Positions 8,252-16,345 of a stretch of 64,000 nt of DNA are shown here, piece by piece. Each line of letters starts with the position of its first letter. Position 1 is the stretch's first letter. Under the pieces are notes generated by a model. That model ran no database searches and was not told the origin of the DNA. It worked only from the letters and a program-made list of their open reading frames with translations. Source of the stretch: Roseobacter ponti (GTDB lineage: Bacteria; Pseudomonadota; Alphaproteobacteria; Rhodobacterales; Rhodobacteraceae); assembly GCF_012932215.1 (NCBI RefSeq), contig NZ_CP048789.1, positions 1 through 64,000 of the forward strand. The letters run 5' to 3'. The position numbers and the translations under genes are program-made.

Positions 8252-8385
8252 ACGCGCGCCTGAAACGTCGTGCGATGAACGCGCGCATTGAAAGCCGTGC
8301 GATGATCGTGCGCAGGAAAAGCCGCCGCGTCACCGGTGAGATGAATGGCAGCCCGATCGTGCTGCGCAAAGGAAGAGACCAATGA
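8248..8385 (+). CDS. Arg-rich 45-aa ORF with 9-aa repeats between crtI and crtB
   Basis: A 45-codon frame coupled on both sides: its ATG overlaps the crtI stop (ATGA) and its TGA overlaps the crtB start (ATGA). The first 27 codons are three imperfect 27-bp repeats (MNARLKRRA, MNARIESRA, MIVRRKSRR), followed by a VTGEMNGSP tail. The product would be strongly basic. I recognise no family. In related photosynthesis clusters crtI and crtB usually abut directly, so this looks like a local insertion or duplication that kept the coupling. It could be a real peptide or merely a translated spacer. Confidence 0.45.
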   Translation: MNARLKRRAMNARIESRAMIVRRKSRRVTGEMNGSPIVLRKGRDQ

Positions 8386-9419
8386 TTGCACCTGCTGATC
8401 TTGAGCATTGTCGCGAGGCGATCCGCCACGGGTCCCTGTCATTTCACGCCGCCTCGAAACTGCTGCCCGCAAAGGTCCGTGACCCTGCTCTGGCGCTCTA
8501 TGCCTTTTGCAGGCTGGCCGATGACGAAGTTGATCTGAAGGCTGAAAAGGCCGAAGCGGTGCTGCGGCTGCGCGACAGGCTTGATGCAGTCTATGCCGGG
8601 CGCCCTCAGAATGCCGCCCCGGACCGGGCATTCGCAGCACTCGTGGACGATTTCGAGATGCCCCGCGCGCTCCCTGATGCGCTGCTGGAGGGGCTGGCCT
8701 GGGACGCAGAAGCGCGGCGGTATAAAACGCTCTCCGGGGTGCGGGATTATTCCGCGCGTGTGGCCTCGGCCGTCGGCGCGATGATGTGTGTTCTGATGGG
8801 GGTGCGCGACGCCGATGCGCTGGCGCGCGCCTGTGATCTCGGCGTGGCGATGCAGCTGACCAACATCGCCCGGGATGTGGGCGAGGATGCGCTTGAAGGC
8901 CGGATATATCTGCCGCTCGACTGGCTCGAAGAGGCGGGGATCGACCCCGACGCGCATTGCACAGACCCGGATGCGTCAGAGGCTGTCCGCGCCATGGTGC
9001 GCCGCCTCGTGATGGAAGCCAACCGGCTCTATATGCGGTCCGAGGCCGGCGTGGGGGCGTTGCCGCTGTCCTGCCGCCCGGGCATTTACGGCGCGCGGTT
9101 TATCTATGCCGGCATCGGCAGCCGGCTGCGCAGCATGAAATACGATTCGATCTCGGCACGGGCGCGCACGAACAAATGGCAGAAGATCGGCTGGCTGGGC
9201 CAGTCGCTGCTGCTGAGCGGTGCCACGGTAGTGATGCCACGTTCGGCGGTGCTTTATGCCCGGCCGCTCGAAGAGGTGCAGTTTCTGGTTGATGCCGCTG
9301 CCCGGGGCGTGCCGCAGACCACGCGCAGCGATGCGCTGATTTCGGTGCTCGCCACGCTGGAACAGCACCGCCAGGACCAGCGCGCGCATCTGACCGGCCA
9401 GCGCGCCGGCGTGACCTGA
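8382..9419 (+). CDS. crtB: Phytoene synthase
   Basis: Condenses two geranylgeranyl diphosphates to phytoene, the first committed carotenoid step. The 345-aa product has both Asp-rich prenyl-synthase motifs: ALYAFCRLADDEVD near residue 40 and QLTNIARDVGEDA near 160. The order crtI-crtB-tspO is standard for purple bacteria. The ATG overlaps the stop of the preceding small repeat ORF, and AAGGAAGAG just upstream can serve as ribosome site. tspO starts 4 bp after the stop. Confidence 0.95.
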   Translation: MIAPADLEHCREAIRHGSLSFHAASKLLPAKVRDPALALYAFCRLADDEVDLKAEKAEAVLRLRDRLDAVYAGRPQNAAPDRAFAALVDDFEMPRALPDALLEGLAWDAEARRYKTLSGVRDYSARVASAVGAMMCVLMGVRDADALARACDLGVAMQLTNIARDVGEDALEGRIYLPLDWLEEAGIDPDAHCTDPDASEAVRAMVRRLVMEANRLYMRSEAGVGALPLSCRPGIYGARFIYAGIGSRLRSMKYDSISARARTNKWQKIGWLGQSLLLSGATVVMPRSAVLYARPLEEVQFLVDAAARGVPQTTRSDALISVLATLEQHRQDQRAHLTGQRAGVT

Positions 9420-9423
9420 CCCG

Positions 9424-9906
9424 ATGTTCTGGCTTACTTTTGCAGTTTTCTTCGGCGCCTGTGTCGGTGCCGGTCTTACGGGCGGTCTCTTTCCGCCGGG
9501 GCCCTGGTACCGCACGCTTGAAAAGCCGTGGTTCACGCCGCCCGACTGGGTTTTTCCGGTCACATGGACGGTGCTTTATATCTGTATCGCTACCGCCGGA
9601 GCGCGGGTTGCGATGCTCGAAGGCAACGGTCTGGCGATGGGGTTCTGGGCGATGCAGATTGCCTTTAACGGGCTCTGGACGCCGGTCTTTTTCGGGCTGC
9701 GCAATATCCGTCTGGGCATGGCTGTGGTATCGTTCCTGTGGCTCATCGTGGCGGCCGGGATGGTGGCGTTGTGGCAGGTCGAATGGCTCTCAGGCCTTTT
9801 GTTCGTACCCTATCTGATCTGGGTCACGATCGCGGCGGCTCTCAATGCGGGCGTCTGGCGGCTGAACCCCGAAGAGGCCCGCAATCCGCCACCGATTGAA
9901 ACGTAA
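9424..9906 (+). CDS. tspO: TspO/MBR tryptophan-rich sensory protein
   Basis: Five-helix membrane protein that modulates photosynthesis gene expression and porphyrin handling in Rhodobacter (old name crtK). The 160-aa protein is rich in Trp and shows the family signature WYRTLEKPWFTPPDWVFPVTWT near residues 29-50, then WAMQIAFNGLWTPVFFGL and a C-terminal AALNAGVWRLN. It follows crtB at 4 bp and is surely co-transcribed with it. Downstream the strand is free for about 110 bases. Confidence 0.93.
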   Translation: MFWLTFAVFFGACVGAGLTGGLFPPGPWYRTLEKPWFTPPDWVFPVTWTVLYICIATAGARVAMLEGNGLAMGFWAMQIAFNGLWTPVFFGLRNIRLGMAVVSFLWLIVAAGMVALWQVEWLSGLLFVPYLIWVTIAAALNAGVWRLNPEEARNPPPIET

Positions 9907-10051
9907 ACGGCATGTGCGGAACCGGTAAGACACTCGGGCGTTTTTGCAGCGCCGTGAGCATGAAGAAAACAGATACTCCCGCGAGGTCACAGGGCATGGC
10001 CTGTGGTGACGGCGGGACATGGCGTCAGCGTCTGCTCACAGGTGTTCTCAG

Positions 10052-10681
10052 ATGAGCACCGTGCAGAGCAAAGCCCGCAGCATCCGTCGCATCCTTGCGC
10101 TGATCTGTGCGTTTCTGGTGCCGGTTGCCATTATTTATGCCGATGTGATCATGCTGAACAGCACCATGGGTGAAGCCTCTCTGGTGCAGATCGCTCAGGT
10201 GCTGATGATCCTGGCGGGGGCTTTGTTCTTTGTCGCAGGCGCGCGTGCGCAGCCTGCACAGCGCGGGTATCTGGTGCTGATCGCCACGCTCTTTCTGTGC
10301 ATGTTCATCCGCGAAAATGACGGGCTGCTCGATCACGTCGCGCATGGGTTCTGGGTTGTTCCGGCCTGTGTGACCGCCTTTGCGGGCGGTCTTATCCTGC
10401 GGCGCAGCCGGGATACTGTGACCGGTCCGTTTACTGTGCATGCTGAAACCGGTCCGTTCTGGATCCTGATGACCGGCTTTTTCCAGCTGATGGTTTTCAG
10501 CCGTCTTTTCGGCAGTGGCCATCTTTGGGATTTCGCCGAAGGCAGCGCGGGTTCAGATACGGTCAAATCCCTCGTTCAGGAAGGCACCGAACTGGCCAGT
10601 TATGCGCTGATCCTGCTGGGCTCTTATCTGTCGCTGCGGTCGCGTTTCGGTGCCGGCACACCGGAGCGGGAAGAGAACTGA
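10052..10681 (+). CDS. Unrecognised multi-pass membrane protein in the photosynthesis cluster
   Basis: A 209-aa protein with about six hydrophobic segments (starting near LALICAFLVPVAIIY, then VQIAQVLMILAGALFF, YLVLIATLFLCMF, and further ones), and a conserved-looking REND-LLDH stretch between helices 3 and 4. I chose ATG 10052, with AGGTG seven bases upstream; an ATG at 10019 in the same frame would add 11 residues. I do not recognise the family. It sits between tspO and the converging crtC, where characterised clusters usually have no gene. A role in photosynthesis is only suggested by position. Confidence 0.6.
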   Translation: MSTVQSKARSIRRILALICAFLVPVAIIYADVIMLNSTMGEASLVQIAQVLMILAGALFFVAGARAQPAQRGYLVLIATLFLCMFIRENDGLLDHVAHGFWVVPACVTAFAGGLILRRSRDTVTGPFTVHAETGPFWILMTGFFQLMVFSRLFGSGHLWDFAEGSAGSDTVKSLVQEGTELASYALILLGSYLSLRSRFGAGTPEREEN

Positions 10682-10735
10682 GCGGGCTGTTTGGGGCAGA
10701 TGCCGCTGGACTGCCGCTGTGGGCCGGGCCGCCGG

Positions 10736-11671
10736 TCAGGACCACCGCCAGTTTCTGCGACGCGGGACCCTGACGGCCAGCATCGGCTTGAGCAGCGGCG
10801 AGCGGAAACGTCGCAGATCGAGCGCTTCATGCACGCCGGTCGTGCGCTCGCCGTCAAGCACCGTCTCCACCGCAGAGCGCGAATAAAACGGTGCATCCAG
10901 CATACCGAGGGTCTGGCACGCGCGCTGTCCCGGATCAGCGCGGGTCTCACGCGACACGGCCCAGAGACTGCGCCGCAGTTTCGTTTTCGGGGGCAGGGGG
11001 ATCGCGCGCGCCTGCCCGTCGCGGCCAAAGCGGAACCCCGCGGCAAGTTCTGAGCCATCAAGCCGGGTGGCATCGTAAAAACAGGTGGCCCCTTTGCGCG
11101 TGGGATAACGGCCCCAGGTCCAGTAGCTGAAATCCTCTTCCAGCGCGCGGGTGCCGAAATTGGCGTCAAAATACCCCTCGCCCTGCCACTGCCAGCCTGG
11201 GCGGTCGATATCGACATCAATGCGCGCGCAGGGCGCAAAGGGCCGCCAGACATGCGCGCCGTCCGGTGTCAGTGGCAGTTCAGCACTGGTGATCGCGGAT
11301 GGGGTGAGGGTGATGCGCCCCCGCACCCGGCTGATCAGCGGCGGGCCTGAGATCTCGTCGATATCGATGATCAGACGGCCGGCGTCCCAGCGCATCATCG
11401 AGGGGCCGACCTCGAACCGTGAGGCGGTCTGGCGCAGGGCGCTTTCGCCCCGGTCGGTCATGGTAAACCGCCCGCCGGGCCCGTAGGTGGCGACGTTGAT
11501 ACAGACATGGTTCTGCGGATTGCGCCGCCCGGACCAGCGGTACCAGGGCGAGAAAACAGAGCCTATAAAGCCGATAACAGAAACGGCGCGCGTGCCGCAG
11601 TCACTCAGGCCGTCGACATACCACCAGGCATAACCGTTGGGTGCGACGTCGACGTTAAAGTTAGGTCGCGT
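10736..11671 (-). CDS. crtC: Hydroxyneurosporene synthase (CrtC); start unresolved
   Basis: 1,2-hydratase of neurosporene/lycopene ends in the spheroidene pathway. The conserved protein is clear: APNGYAWWYVDGLSD, FIGSVFSPWYRWSG, CINVATYGPGGRFTMTDRG, VWRPFAPCARI, GYFDANFGTRALEEDF and WTWGRYPTRKGATCFYDATR, ending in a basic Arg/Trp tail. The 5' end is odd. From the onset of homology near 11662 there is no ATG, GTG or TTG in frame until an ATG at 11953, which lies 349 bases inside crtD and would add about 90 residues unlike CrtC. The next ATG downstream (in FTMTDRG) would remove conserved sequence. The coordinate given is only where homology begins. It overlaps the crtD 3' end. Confidence 0.8.
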   Translation of the reverse strand, partial: TRPNFNVDVAPNGYAWWYVDGLSDCGTRAVSVIGFIGSVFSPWYRWSGRRNPQNHVCINVATYGPGGRFTMTDRGESALRQTASRFEVGPSMMRWDAGRLIIDIDEISGPPLISRVRGRITLTPSAITSAELPLTPDGAHVWRPFAPCARIDVDIDRPGWQWQGEGYFDANFGTRALEEDFSYWTWGRYPTRKGATCFYDATRLDGSELAAGFRFGRDGQARAIPLPPKTKLRRSLWAVSRETRADPGQRACQTLGMLDAPFYSRSAVETVLDGERTTGVHEALDLRRFRSPLLKPMLAVRVPRRRNWRWS

Positions 11672-13155
11672 AAGATCGCCCCGGCCGCGTGCCGGGCGGA
11701 GAGCGTCGCCATCGGCACCCCCGCGCCCGGATGTGTGCCCCCGCCCGCCAGCCAGAGCCCCGGTACCGGTGTCCGGGCGGTGGGCCGTTTCAGGGCGGCG
11801 GTCATGCCGTGTGGTGTCTGGCCGTAAAGTGCGCCCAGGCTGTCCGGAAACATCCGCGCAAAAGTCTGCGGTGTCGTGATGGTGGTCGTGTCCGGTGTCG
11901 GGCTGAAGGTCACGCCCGAAGAAGTGAGCCGGTGAATGATCTGATGATGCCATTGGTCAAGGTCCGTTGGGTCAGAGGTGTCGGAGGCGGCCGGCGCGTT
12001 CGATATGATCTCAAAGCGTTCCATCGCCGGGGGTTGGGTCTGCTGTCCGCGGTCTTCGGCGCAGAGATAAAGCGTAGGGTCGGCGGGGATGCGGCCTGCC
12101 GCAAGATCGGTGAATTCCGACTGCGGATCGGCCGCAAAAAAGACGTTGTGATGCGCGAGATCGCGCCCCGCGGATACGGCGGCAAAGCTGTGCACGCGTG
12201 CGGAAAAGGATCGCGGCAGTTTCAGGGTCTGCGGGGCGATATGGGTGAGGTCGGCACCAAGACTGCCGGTGGCGAGTGCGCGAGGATCACCGGCATAGAC
12301 GACTGCGTCCGCTGCCAGTGAGGTGCCGTTCTCAAGATGCACTGAGCTTGCGCGTCCGCCGGTGAGGCCGATGCGCGCCACATGGGCCTCTGTCACGATC
12401 TCCACACCCTGTGCGCGGGCGAGTTTAGTCAGTGCGCCGGCAAGGCGGTGCATGCCGCCTTCGACGACCCAGACGCCGGCGGCTTCGGCCTGCCAGATCA
12501 GCGACAGAATCGCAGGGCTCAGATGCGGCGCACCGCCTACATAGGTGGCATAGCGCCCGAAAAGCTGTGCCAGACGCGGGTCGCTGAACTGCCGCGCCAG
12601 CGCGGATTTCAACGTGGAGAGCGGCGCCATCGCGCGGATCAGCGCAGGTTGGCGCAGCACATGCGGGACCAGGTCTGTGAGGCGCGGGGCAGGGGCCTGC
12701 ATCATCGGCGCGTCGAAAGCGTGGAAAAGCTGTGCCGTGCGGTTGTTGAACCGGCGGAAATCATCGGCGGCGCGGGCACCCGCAAAGTCCGCAATGGCAT
12801 CCGCGCTCTTGCCGGCATCCGCGTAAAGATCAAGGCTGCTGCCGTCGGGCCAGAAGTGCCGCGCGAGGATATCCTGGCGGATCAGGGTCACGTGATCTTC
12901 CAGCTTTTCCCCGGCGCAGTCGAAAAGGTCGTCAAAGACATGCCGCATGGTCAGCACAGTGGGCCCGGCATCCACCGGTCCGGCGGCACTGGGCAGGGTG
13001 CGGATTTTGCCGCCTGTATGCGCGTGACGTTCCAGAAGGGTGACCTGCAACCCGCCTGCGGCCAGCCGGATGGCAGTCGCAAGCCCGGCCACACCGGCAC
13101 CGATCACGACGGCGCGGACCCTCTCAGGATGCAGCGGGGCGGCAGAAACAAGCAT
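11605..13155 (-). CDS. crtD: Methoxyneurosporene dehydrogenase (CrtD)
   Basis: FAD-dependent 3,4-desaturase of the spheroidene pathway. The 516-aa protein has an N-terminal VVIGAGVAGLATAIRLA fold, TGGKIRT, VDAGPTVLTM and a C-terminal LAGGGTHPGAGVPMATLSA typical of CrtI/CrtD enzymes. I chose ATG 13155 (MLVSAAPLHPERV); the frame is open to 13281, but that stretch covers the regulatory gap. It is divergent from crtE over a 94-bp intergenic region with two PpsR-type sites. Its 3' end overlaps the beginning of crtC. Confidence 0.93.
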   Translation of the reverse strand: MLVSAAPLHPERVRAVVIGAGVAGLATAIRLAAGGLQVTLLERHAHTGGKIRTLPSAAGPVDAGPTVLTMRHVFDDLFDCAGEKLEDHVTLIRQDILARHFWPDGSSLDLYADAGKSADAIADFAGARAADDFRRFNNRTAQLFHAFDAPMMQAPAPRLTDLVPHVLRQPALIRAMAPLSTLKSALARQFSDPRLAQLFGRYATYVGGAPHLSPAILSLIWQAEAAGVWVVEGGMHRLAGALTKLARAQGVEIVTEAHVARIGLTGGRASSVHLENGTSLAADAVVYAGDPRALATGSLGADLTHIAPQTLKLPRSFSARVHSFAAVSAGRDLAHHNVFFAADPQSEFTDLAAGRIPADPTLYLCAEDRGQQTQPPAMERFEIISNAPAASDTSDPTDLDQWHHQIIHRLTSSGVTFSPTPDTTTITTPQTFARMFPDSLGALYGQTPHGMTAALKRPTARTPVPGLWLAGGGTHPGAGVPMATLSARHAAGAILRDLTLTSTSHPTVMPGGMSTA

Positions 13156-13183
13156 AGGCGATTGTTGACTCAAGCGTGCAATG

Positions 13184-13201
13184 TGTCCAGTATGATTTAC
13201 A
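13184..13201. promoter_or_regulatory. PpsR/CrtJ-type site 1, crtD-crtE
   Basis: TGTCCAGTATGATTTACA fits TGT-N12-ACA. It is in the crtD-crtE divergent gap, 29 bp from the crtD start. Confidence 0.78.
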
Positions 13202-13207
13202 CATTGG

Positions 13208-13225
13208 TGTCGATTTATTCTGACA
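13208..13225. promoter_or_regulatory. PpsR/CrtJ-type site 2, crtD-crtE
   Basis: TGTCGATTTATTCTGACA fits TGT-N12-ACA, six bases after the first site and 24 bp before the crtE start. The close pair could cover both divergent promoters. Confidence 0.78.
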
Positions 13226-13249
13226 CTATGCCTTTGAGGGATGTTTTCT

Positions 13250-14143
13250 ATGGGCCTGAATACGCGGATCGAAGCGTGCATTGCGCAGTCAGTTGCACTT
13301 GGTCAGGGACGCGGTTCTGTTCCGCCAAAGCTCGCCTCGGCGCTGGGATATGCGACCGCACCGGGCGGCGCGCGGATCCGGCCCACGATTCTTATGTCGG
13401 TGGCGATGGCCTGTGGCGATGACCGTCCGATGATCTCGGATGCGGCGGCGGCAGCGCTTGAGCTTATCCACTGCGCGAGCCTCGTGCATGATGATCTGCC
13501 CTGCTTTGACGATGCGGATCTGAGGCGCGGAAAGCCATCGGTGCACAAAGCCTATTCCGAGCCGCTTGCCGTGCTGACAGGTGACAGTCTGATCGTGCTG
13601 GCCTTTGAAATCCTCGCGCGCCAGTCATCACATGCACCTGACCGGGTGGCGCAGCTGATCATGACGCTGGCACAGCGCACCGGCATGCCGGGCGGTATCT
13701 GTGCGGGTCAGGGCTGGGAGAGTGAGACGGAGATTGATCTCTCTGCCTATCATCAGGCGAAAACCGGCGCGCTCTTTATTGCCGCCACGCAGATGGGGGC
13801 GGTTGCCGCCGGTCAGGAAGCTGAGCCCTGGTTTGAGCTCGGTGCCCGTATCGGTGAGGCTTTCCAGGTTGCGGATGATCTGCGTGACGCCCTCTATGAT
13901 GCCGAAACGCTGGGCAAGCCTGCGGGTCAGGACGATCTGCACGGACGGCCGAACGCTGTGGCGCAGCTTGGCGTTCAGGGCGCGATTTCGCGTCTGCGTG
14001 ATATTCTGGGTGGGGCGATTGCCTCGATACCTTCCTGCGCCGGCGAGGCACAGCTCGCTGAAATGGTGCGCATGTATGCCGAGCGTCTGACGCCGGTTGC
14101 GCCGACGGTTGCGGCCGCCACCACACCCACCCGCCATGTCTGA
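13250..14143 (+). CDS. crtE: Geranylgeranyl diphosphate synthase
   Basis: Makes GGPP for carotenoids and for phytylation of bacteriochlorophyll. The 297-aa protein has the first Asp-rich motif in HDDLPCFDDADLRRGKPS (about residues 82-99), the second in QVADDLRD, and a GGARIRP motif near the N-terminus. The ATG at 13250 is nine bases after GAGGG; the in-frame ATG at 13241 directly abuts that site and is less likely. crtF starts eight bases before the crtE stop, so the two are coupled. dxs, further downstream, supplies precursors for the same branch. Confidence 0.93.
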   Translation: MGLNTRIEACIAQSVALGQGRGSVPPKLASALGYATAPGGARIRPTILMSVAMACGDDRPMISDAAAAALELIHCASLVHDDLPCFDDADLRRGKPSVHKAYSEPLAVLTGDSLIVLAFEILARQSSHAPDRVAQLIMTLAQRTGMPGGICAGQGWESETEIDLSAYHQAKTGALFIAATQMGAVAAGQEAEPWFELGARIGEAFQVADDLRDALYDAETLGKPAGQDDLHGRPNAVAQLGVQGAISRLRDILGGAIASIPSCAGEAQLAEMVRMYAERLTPVAPTVAAATTPTRHV

Positions 14144-15278
14144 TCTCAGCGCGCCGCCGTCGCCGGCCTGGCGGGGCGGCTGGCTGAACCGGCTGATCGC
14201 GCGCCCCGGCTTTCAGAGCTGGGCGAGTCGCTTTCCGCTGACCCGCGGCCAGGCGCGGCGGGACGGCGCTGTTCTTTTCGATGTTGTGCAGGGGTTCGTT
14301 CAGAGCCAGGTGCTGATGGCGCTGGTTGAGCTTGATCTGCTGCCACGTCTGCGCGGCGGGCCGCAGAGCGCTGAAAACCTCGCGCGTGCCGCGGATGTAC
14401 CGGCTGACCGGATGCAGATTCTGCTGCAGGCTGCGGCAGCTCTGGGGCTGATGAAACGCCGGCGCGACGGACGCTTTGCTCTGGCGCGCAAAGGGGCTGC
14501 GCTGATGGGCGTGCCGGGGCTTGATGCGATGATCCGGCACCATCGTGCCTTTTACGATGACCTTGCGGACCCGGTGGCGCTGCTGCGCGGGCCGGAGCGT
14601 ACAGCGCTTTCCGAATTCTGGCCGTATGTCTTCGGGGCGCGTGGCGAGATCGACCCGGAAGTGGCGGCGACTTATTCCGACCTCATGGCGCAGAGCCAGC
14701 GTCTGGTGGCCGAAGATACCCTGCGCGCAGTGTCGCTGAAAGGGGTGGATCATCTGCTGGATATCGGCGGCGGGACAGGCGCTTTTCTCGAAGCGGCGGG
14801 ACAGGCGTATCCGGGCATCTCAATGACACTCTTCGATCTGCCAGAGGTGACGCCGGCGGCGACCGCGCGGTTTGCCCGCACGGGCATGTCCGGGCGCGTG
14901 ACCCTTTGCCCCGGCTCTTTCCGCGATGATCCTTTGCCGCGGGGTGCTGATGCCATTTCGCTCATCCGGGTGCTCTATGATCATGCGGATGAAACTGTCG
15001 CGGATCTGCTGCGCGCGGTTTTTGATGCTCTGCCGGAAGGCGGGCGTCTGATTATCTCGGAGCCCATGGGGGGCGGTCGGCGACCGGACCGGGCGGGGGA
15101 TGTCTATTTTGCATTCTACACGATGGCGATGCAGACCGGGCGGACGCGGTCCGCCGACGAAATCACGGCGCTTTGTGCAGCAGCCGGTTTCACCGATATC
15201 CGCAGCGCGGCACCTGCGCGCAGCTATGTGACCCGGACCCTCACAGCCGTCAGACCGGCTATCCCGAGGAATGCGTAA
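14136..15278 (+). CDS. crtF: Hydroxyneurosporene O-methyltransferase (CrtF)
   Basis: SAM-dependent methyltransferase giving the methoxy end group of spheroidene. The 380-aa protein has an N-terminal dimerisation/winged-helix region, a SAM-binding LLDIGGGTGAFLE near residue 206, and C-terminal DAISLIRVLYDHAD and GRLIISEPM. ATG 14136 overlaps the crtE stop by eight bases. A start at 14097 is open but would put 13 Arg/Pro-rich residues in front. The gap after it carries the bchC control region. Confidence 0.92.
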   Translation: MSDLSAPPSPAWRGGWLNRLIARPGFQSWASRFPLTRGQARRDGAVLFDVVQGFVQSQVLMALVELDLLPRLRGGPQSAENLARAADVPADRMQILLQAAAALGLMKRRRDGRFALARKGAALMGVPGLDAMIRHHRAFYDDLADPVALLRGPERTALSEFWPYVFGARGEIDPEVAATYSDLMAQSQRLVAEDTLRAVSLKGVDHLLDIGGGTGAFLEAAGQAYPGISMTLFDLPEVTPAATARFARTGMSGRVTLCPGSFRDDPLPRGADAISLIRVLYDHADETVADLLRAVFDALPEGGRLIISEPMGGGRRPDRAGDVYFAFYTMAMQTGRTRSADEITALCAAAGFTDIRSAAPARSYVTRTLTAVRPAIPRNA

Positions 15279-15287
15279 TCAAATGAC

Positions 15288-15305
15288 TGTCCATTTTGAT
15301 TGACA
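15288..15305. promoter_or_regulatory. PpsR/CrtJ-type site 1, upstream of bchC
   Basis: TGTCCATTTTGATTGACA fits TGT-N12-ACA. Its right end forms a TTGACA (15300-15305) that, with TAAACT at 15322-15327 (16-bp spacer), could be the bchC promoter, so repression by occlusion is plausible. Confidence 0.8.
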
Positions 15306-15313
15306 CATTTGTC

Positions 15314-15331
15314 TGTAAGTTTAAACTGACA
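15314..15331. promoter_or_regulatory. PpsR/CrtJ-type site 2, upstream of bchC
   Basis: TGTAAGTTTAAACTGACA, second TGT-N12-ACA match, eight bases after the first. It covers the probable -10 element of the bchC-puf superoperon. Confidence 0.78.
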
Positions 15332-15359
15332 GAACAACAGTAAGATGTTCAGTGAGTCT

Positions 15360-15373
15360 TTGACCTTAATCAA
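15360..15373. promoter_or_regulatory. FnrL-like site upstream of bchC
   Basis: TTGACCTTAATCAA is TTGAC-N4-ATCAA, one base from a symmetric FNR/FnrL box. It sits 31 bp before the bchC start and downstream of the likely promoter, so if bound it may repress or act on another start site. Confidence 0.55.
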
Positions 15374-15403
15374 AGCCGTCAGAACATCCGGAGGAGAAGA
15401 CAC

Positions 15404-16345
15404 TTGGAAACCACCGCCGTACTCCTGAAGGGTCCCCGTGATCTGGATGTCGGCCGTCTGACGCTGAATGCGCCGGGCGAGGGGGACCTGGTTGTTGACA
15501 TCACCCATTCAGGAATTTCCACCGGAACCGAAAAACTGTTCTGGACCGGACAGATGCCGCCCTTTCCGGGCATGGGCTATCCGCTGGTGCCGGGCTATGA
15601 AGCCGTTGGCGAAGTTGTCGAAGCGGCCCCTGCGACAGGCTACCGCCCGGGCGACCGCGTCTTTGTGCCGGGTGCCAGTTGTTATGATGGTGCCTTCGGG
15701 CTTTTCGGCGGCGCGGCCTCCCGCGTCGTGACGGCTGCAGAGCGTGTCACGCGAATCGACGCGGGCTTCGGATCAAGTGGCGCGTTGCTGGCGCTTGCCG
15801 CAACTGCACGCCATTCTATGGCCGGCCTGAACAAATCTGTCCCTGACCTTATTGTAGGGCACGGCGTCCTGGGTCGGCTTCTTGCGCGGCTGACAATGGC
15901 CGCAGGCGCGCCCGCACCCACCGTCTGGGAAACCGACGCCAGCCGGCGCAGCGGAGCCACCGGATACCAGGTTATCGACCCGCGCGAAGACAAGCGACGC
16001 GATTACATGTCGGTCTATGATGCCTCGGGCAATGTGGACGTTCTCAATGACCTCGTGGCCTGCATGGGCCGGGGCGGCGAGATCGTACTGGCCGGCTTTT
16101 ATACTGATCCGATCAGCTTTGCTTTCCCGCCCGCCTTTATGAAAGAGGCGCGGTTCCGGGTCGCGGCAGAGTGGACACGCGATGACCTGGCCGCGACGCG
16201 CGCGCTGGTCGAAGGCGGATCGCTGAGCCTTGACGGGCTCATCACACATACAAGCGACGCGGCCGATGCGCCGGCGGCGTACCGACAGGCATTCACCGAT
16301 CCTGACTGTCTCAAGATGATACTCAACTGGAAGGATGCGGCATGA
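15404..16345 (+). CDS. bchC: 3-hydroxyethyl bacteriochlorophyllide a dehydrogenase
   Basis: Zinc-free MDR-type dehydrogenase that oxidises the 3-hydroxyethyl group to acetyl late in bacteriochlorophyll a synthesis. The 313-aa product begins [14 protein letters not shown] and contains the quinone-reductase-like [12 protein letters not shown] binding fold. The start is TTG at 15404, chosen because GGAGGA at 15390-15395 is eight bases upstream and METxAV is the usual BchC beginning. It leads the bchCXYZ-puf superoperon; the bchX ATG overlaps its stop. Confidence 0.93.
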   Translation: METTAVLLKGPRDLDVGRLTLNAPGEGDLVVDITHSGISTGTEKLFWTGQMPPFPGMGYPLVPGYEAVGEVVEAAPATGYRPGDRVFVPGASCYDGAFGLFGGAASRVVTAAERVTRIDAGFGSSGALLALAATARHSMAGLNKSVPDLIVGHGVLGRLLARLTMAAGAPAPTVWETDASRRSGATGYQVIDPREDKRRDYMSVYDASGNVDVLNDLVACMGRGGEIVLAGFYTDPISFAFPPAFMKEARFRVAAEWTRDDLAATRALVEGGSLSLDGLITHTSDAADAPAAYRQAFTDPDCLKMILNWKDAA

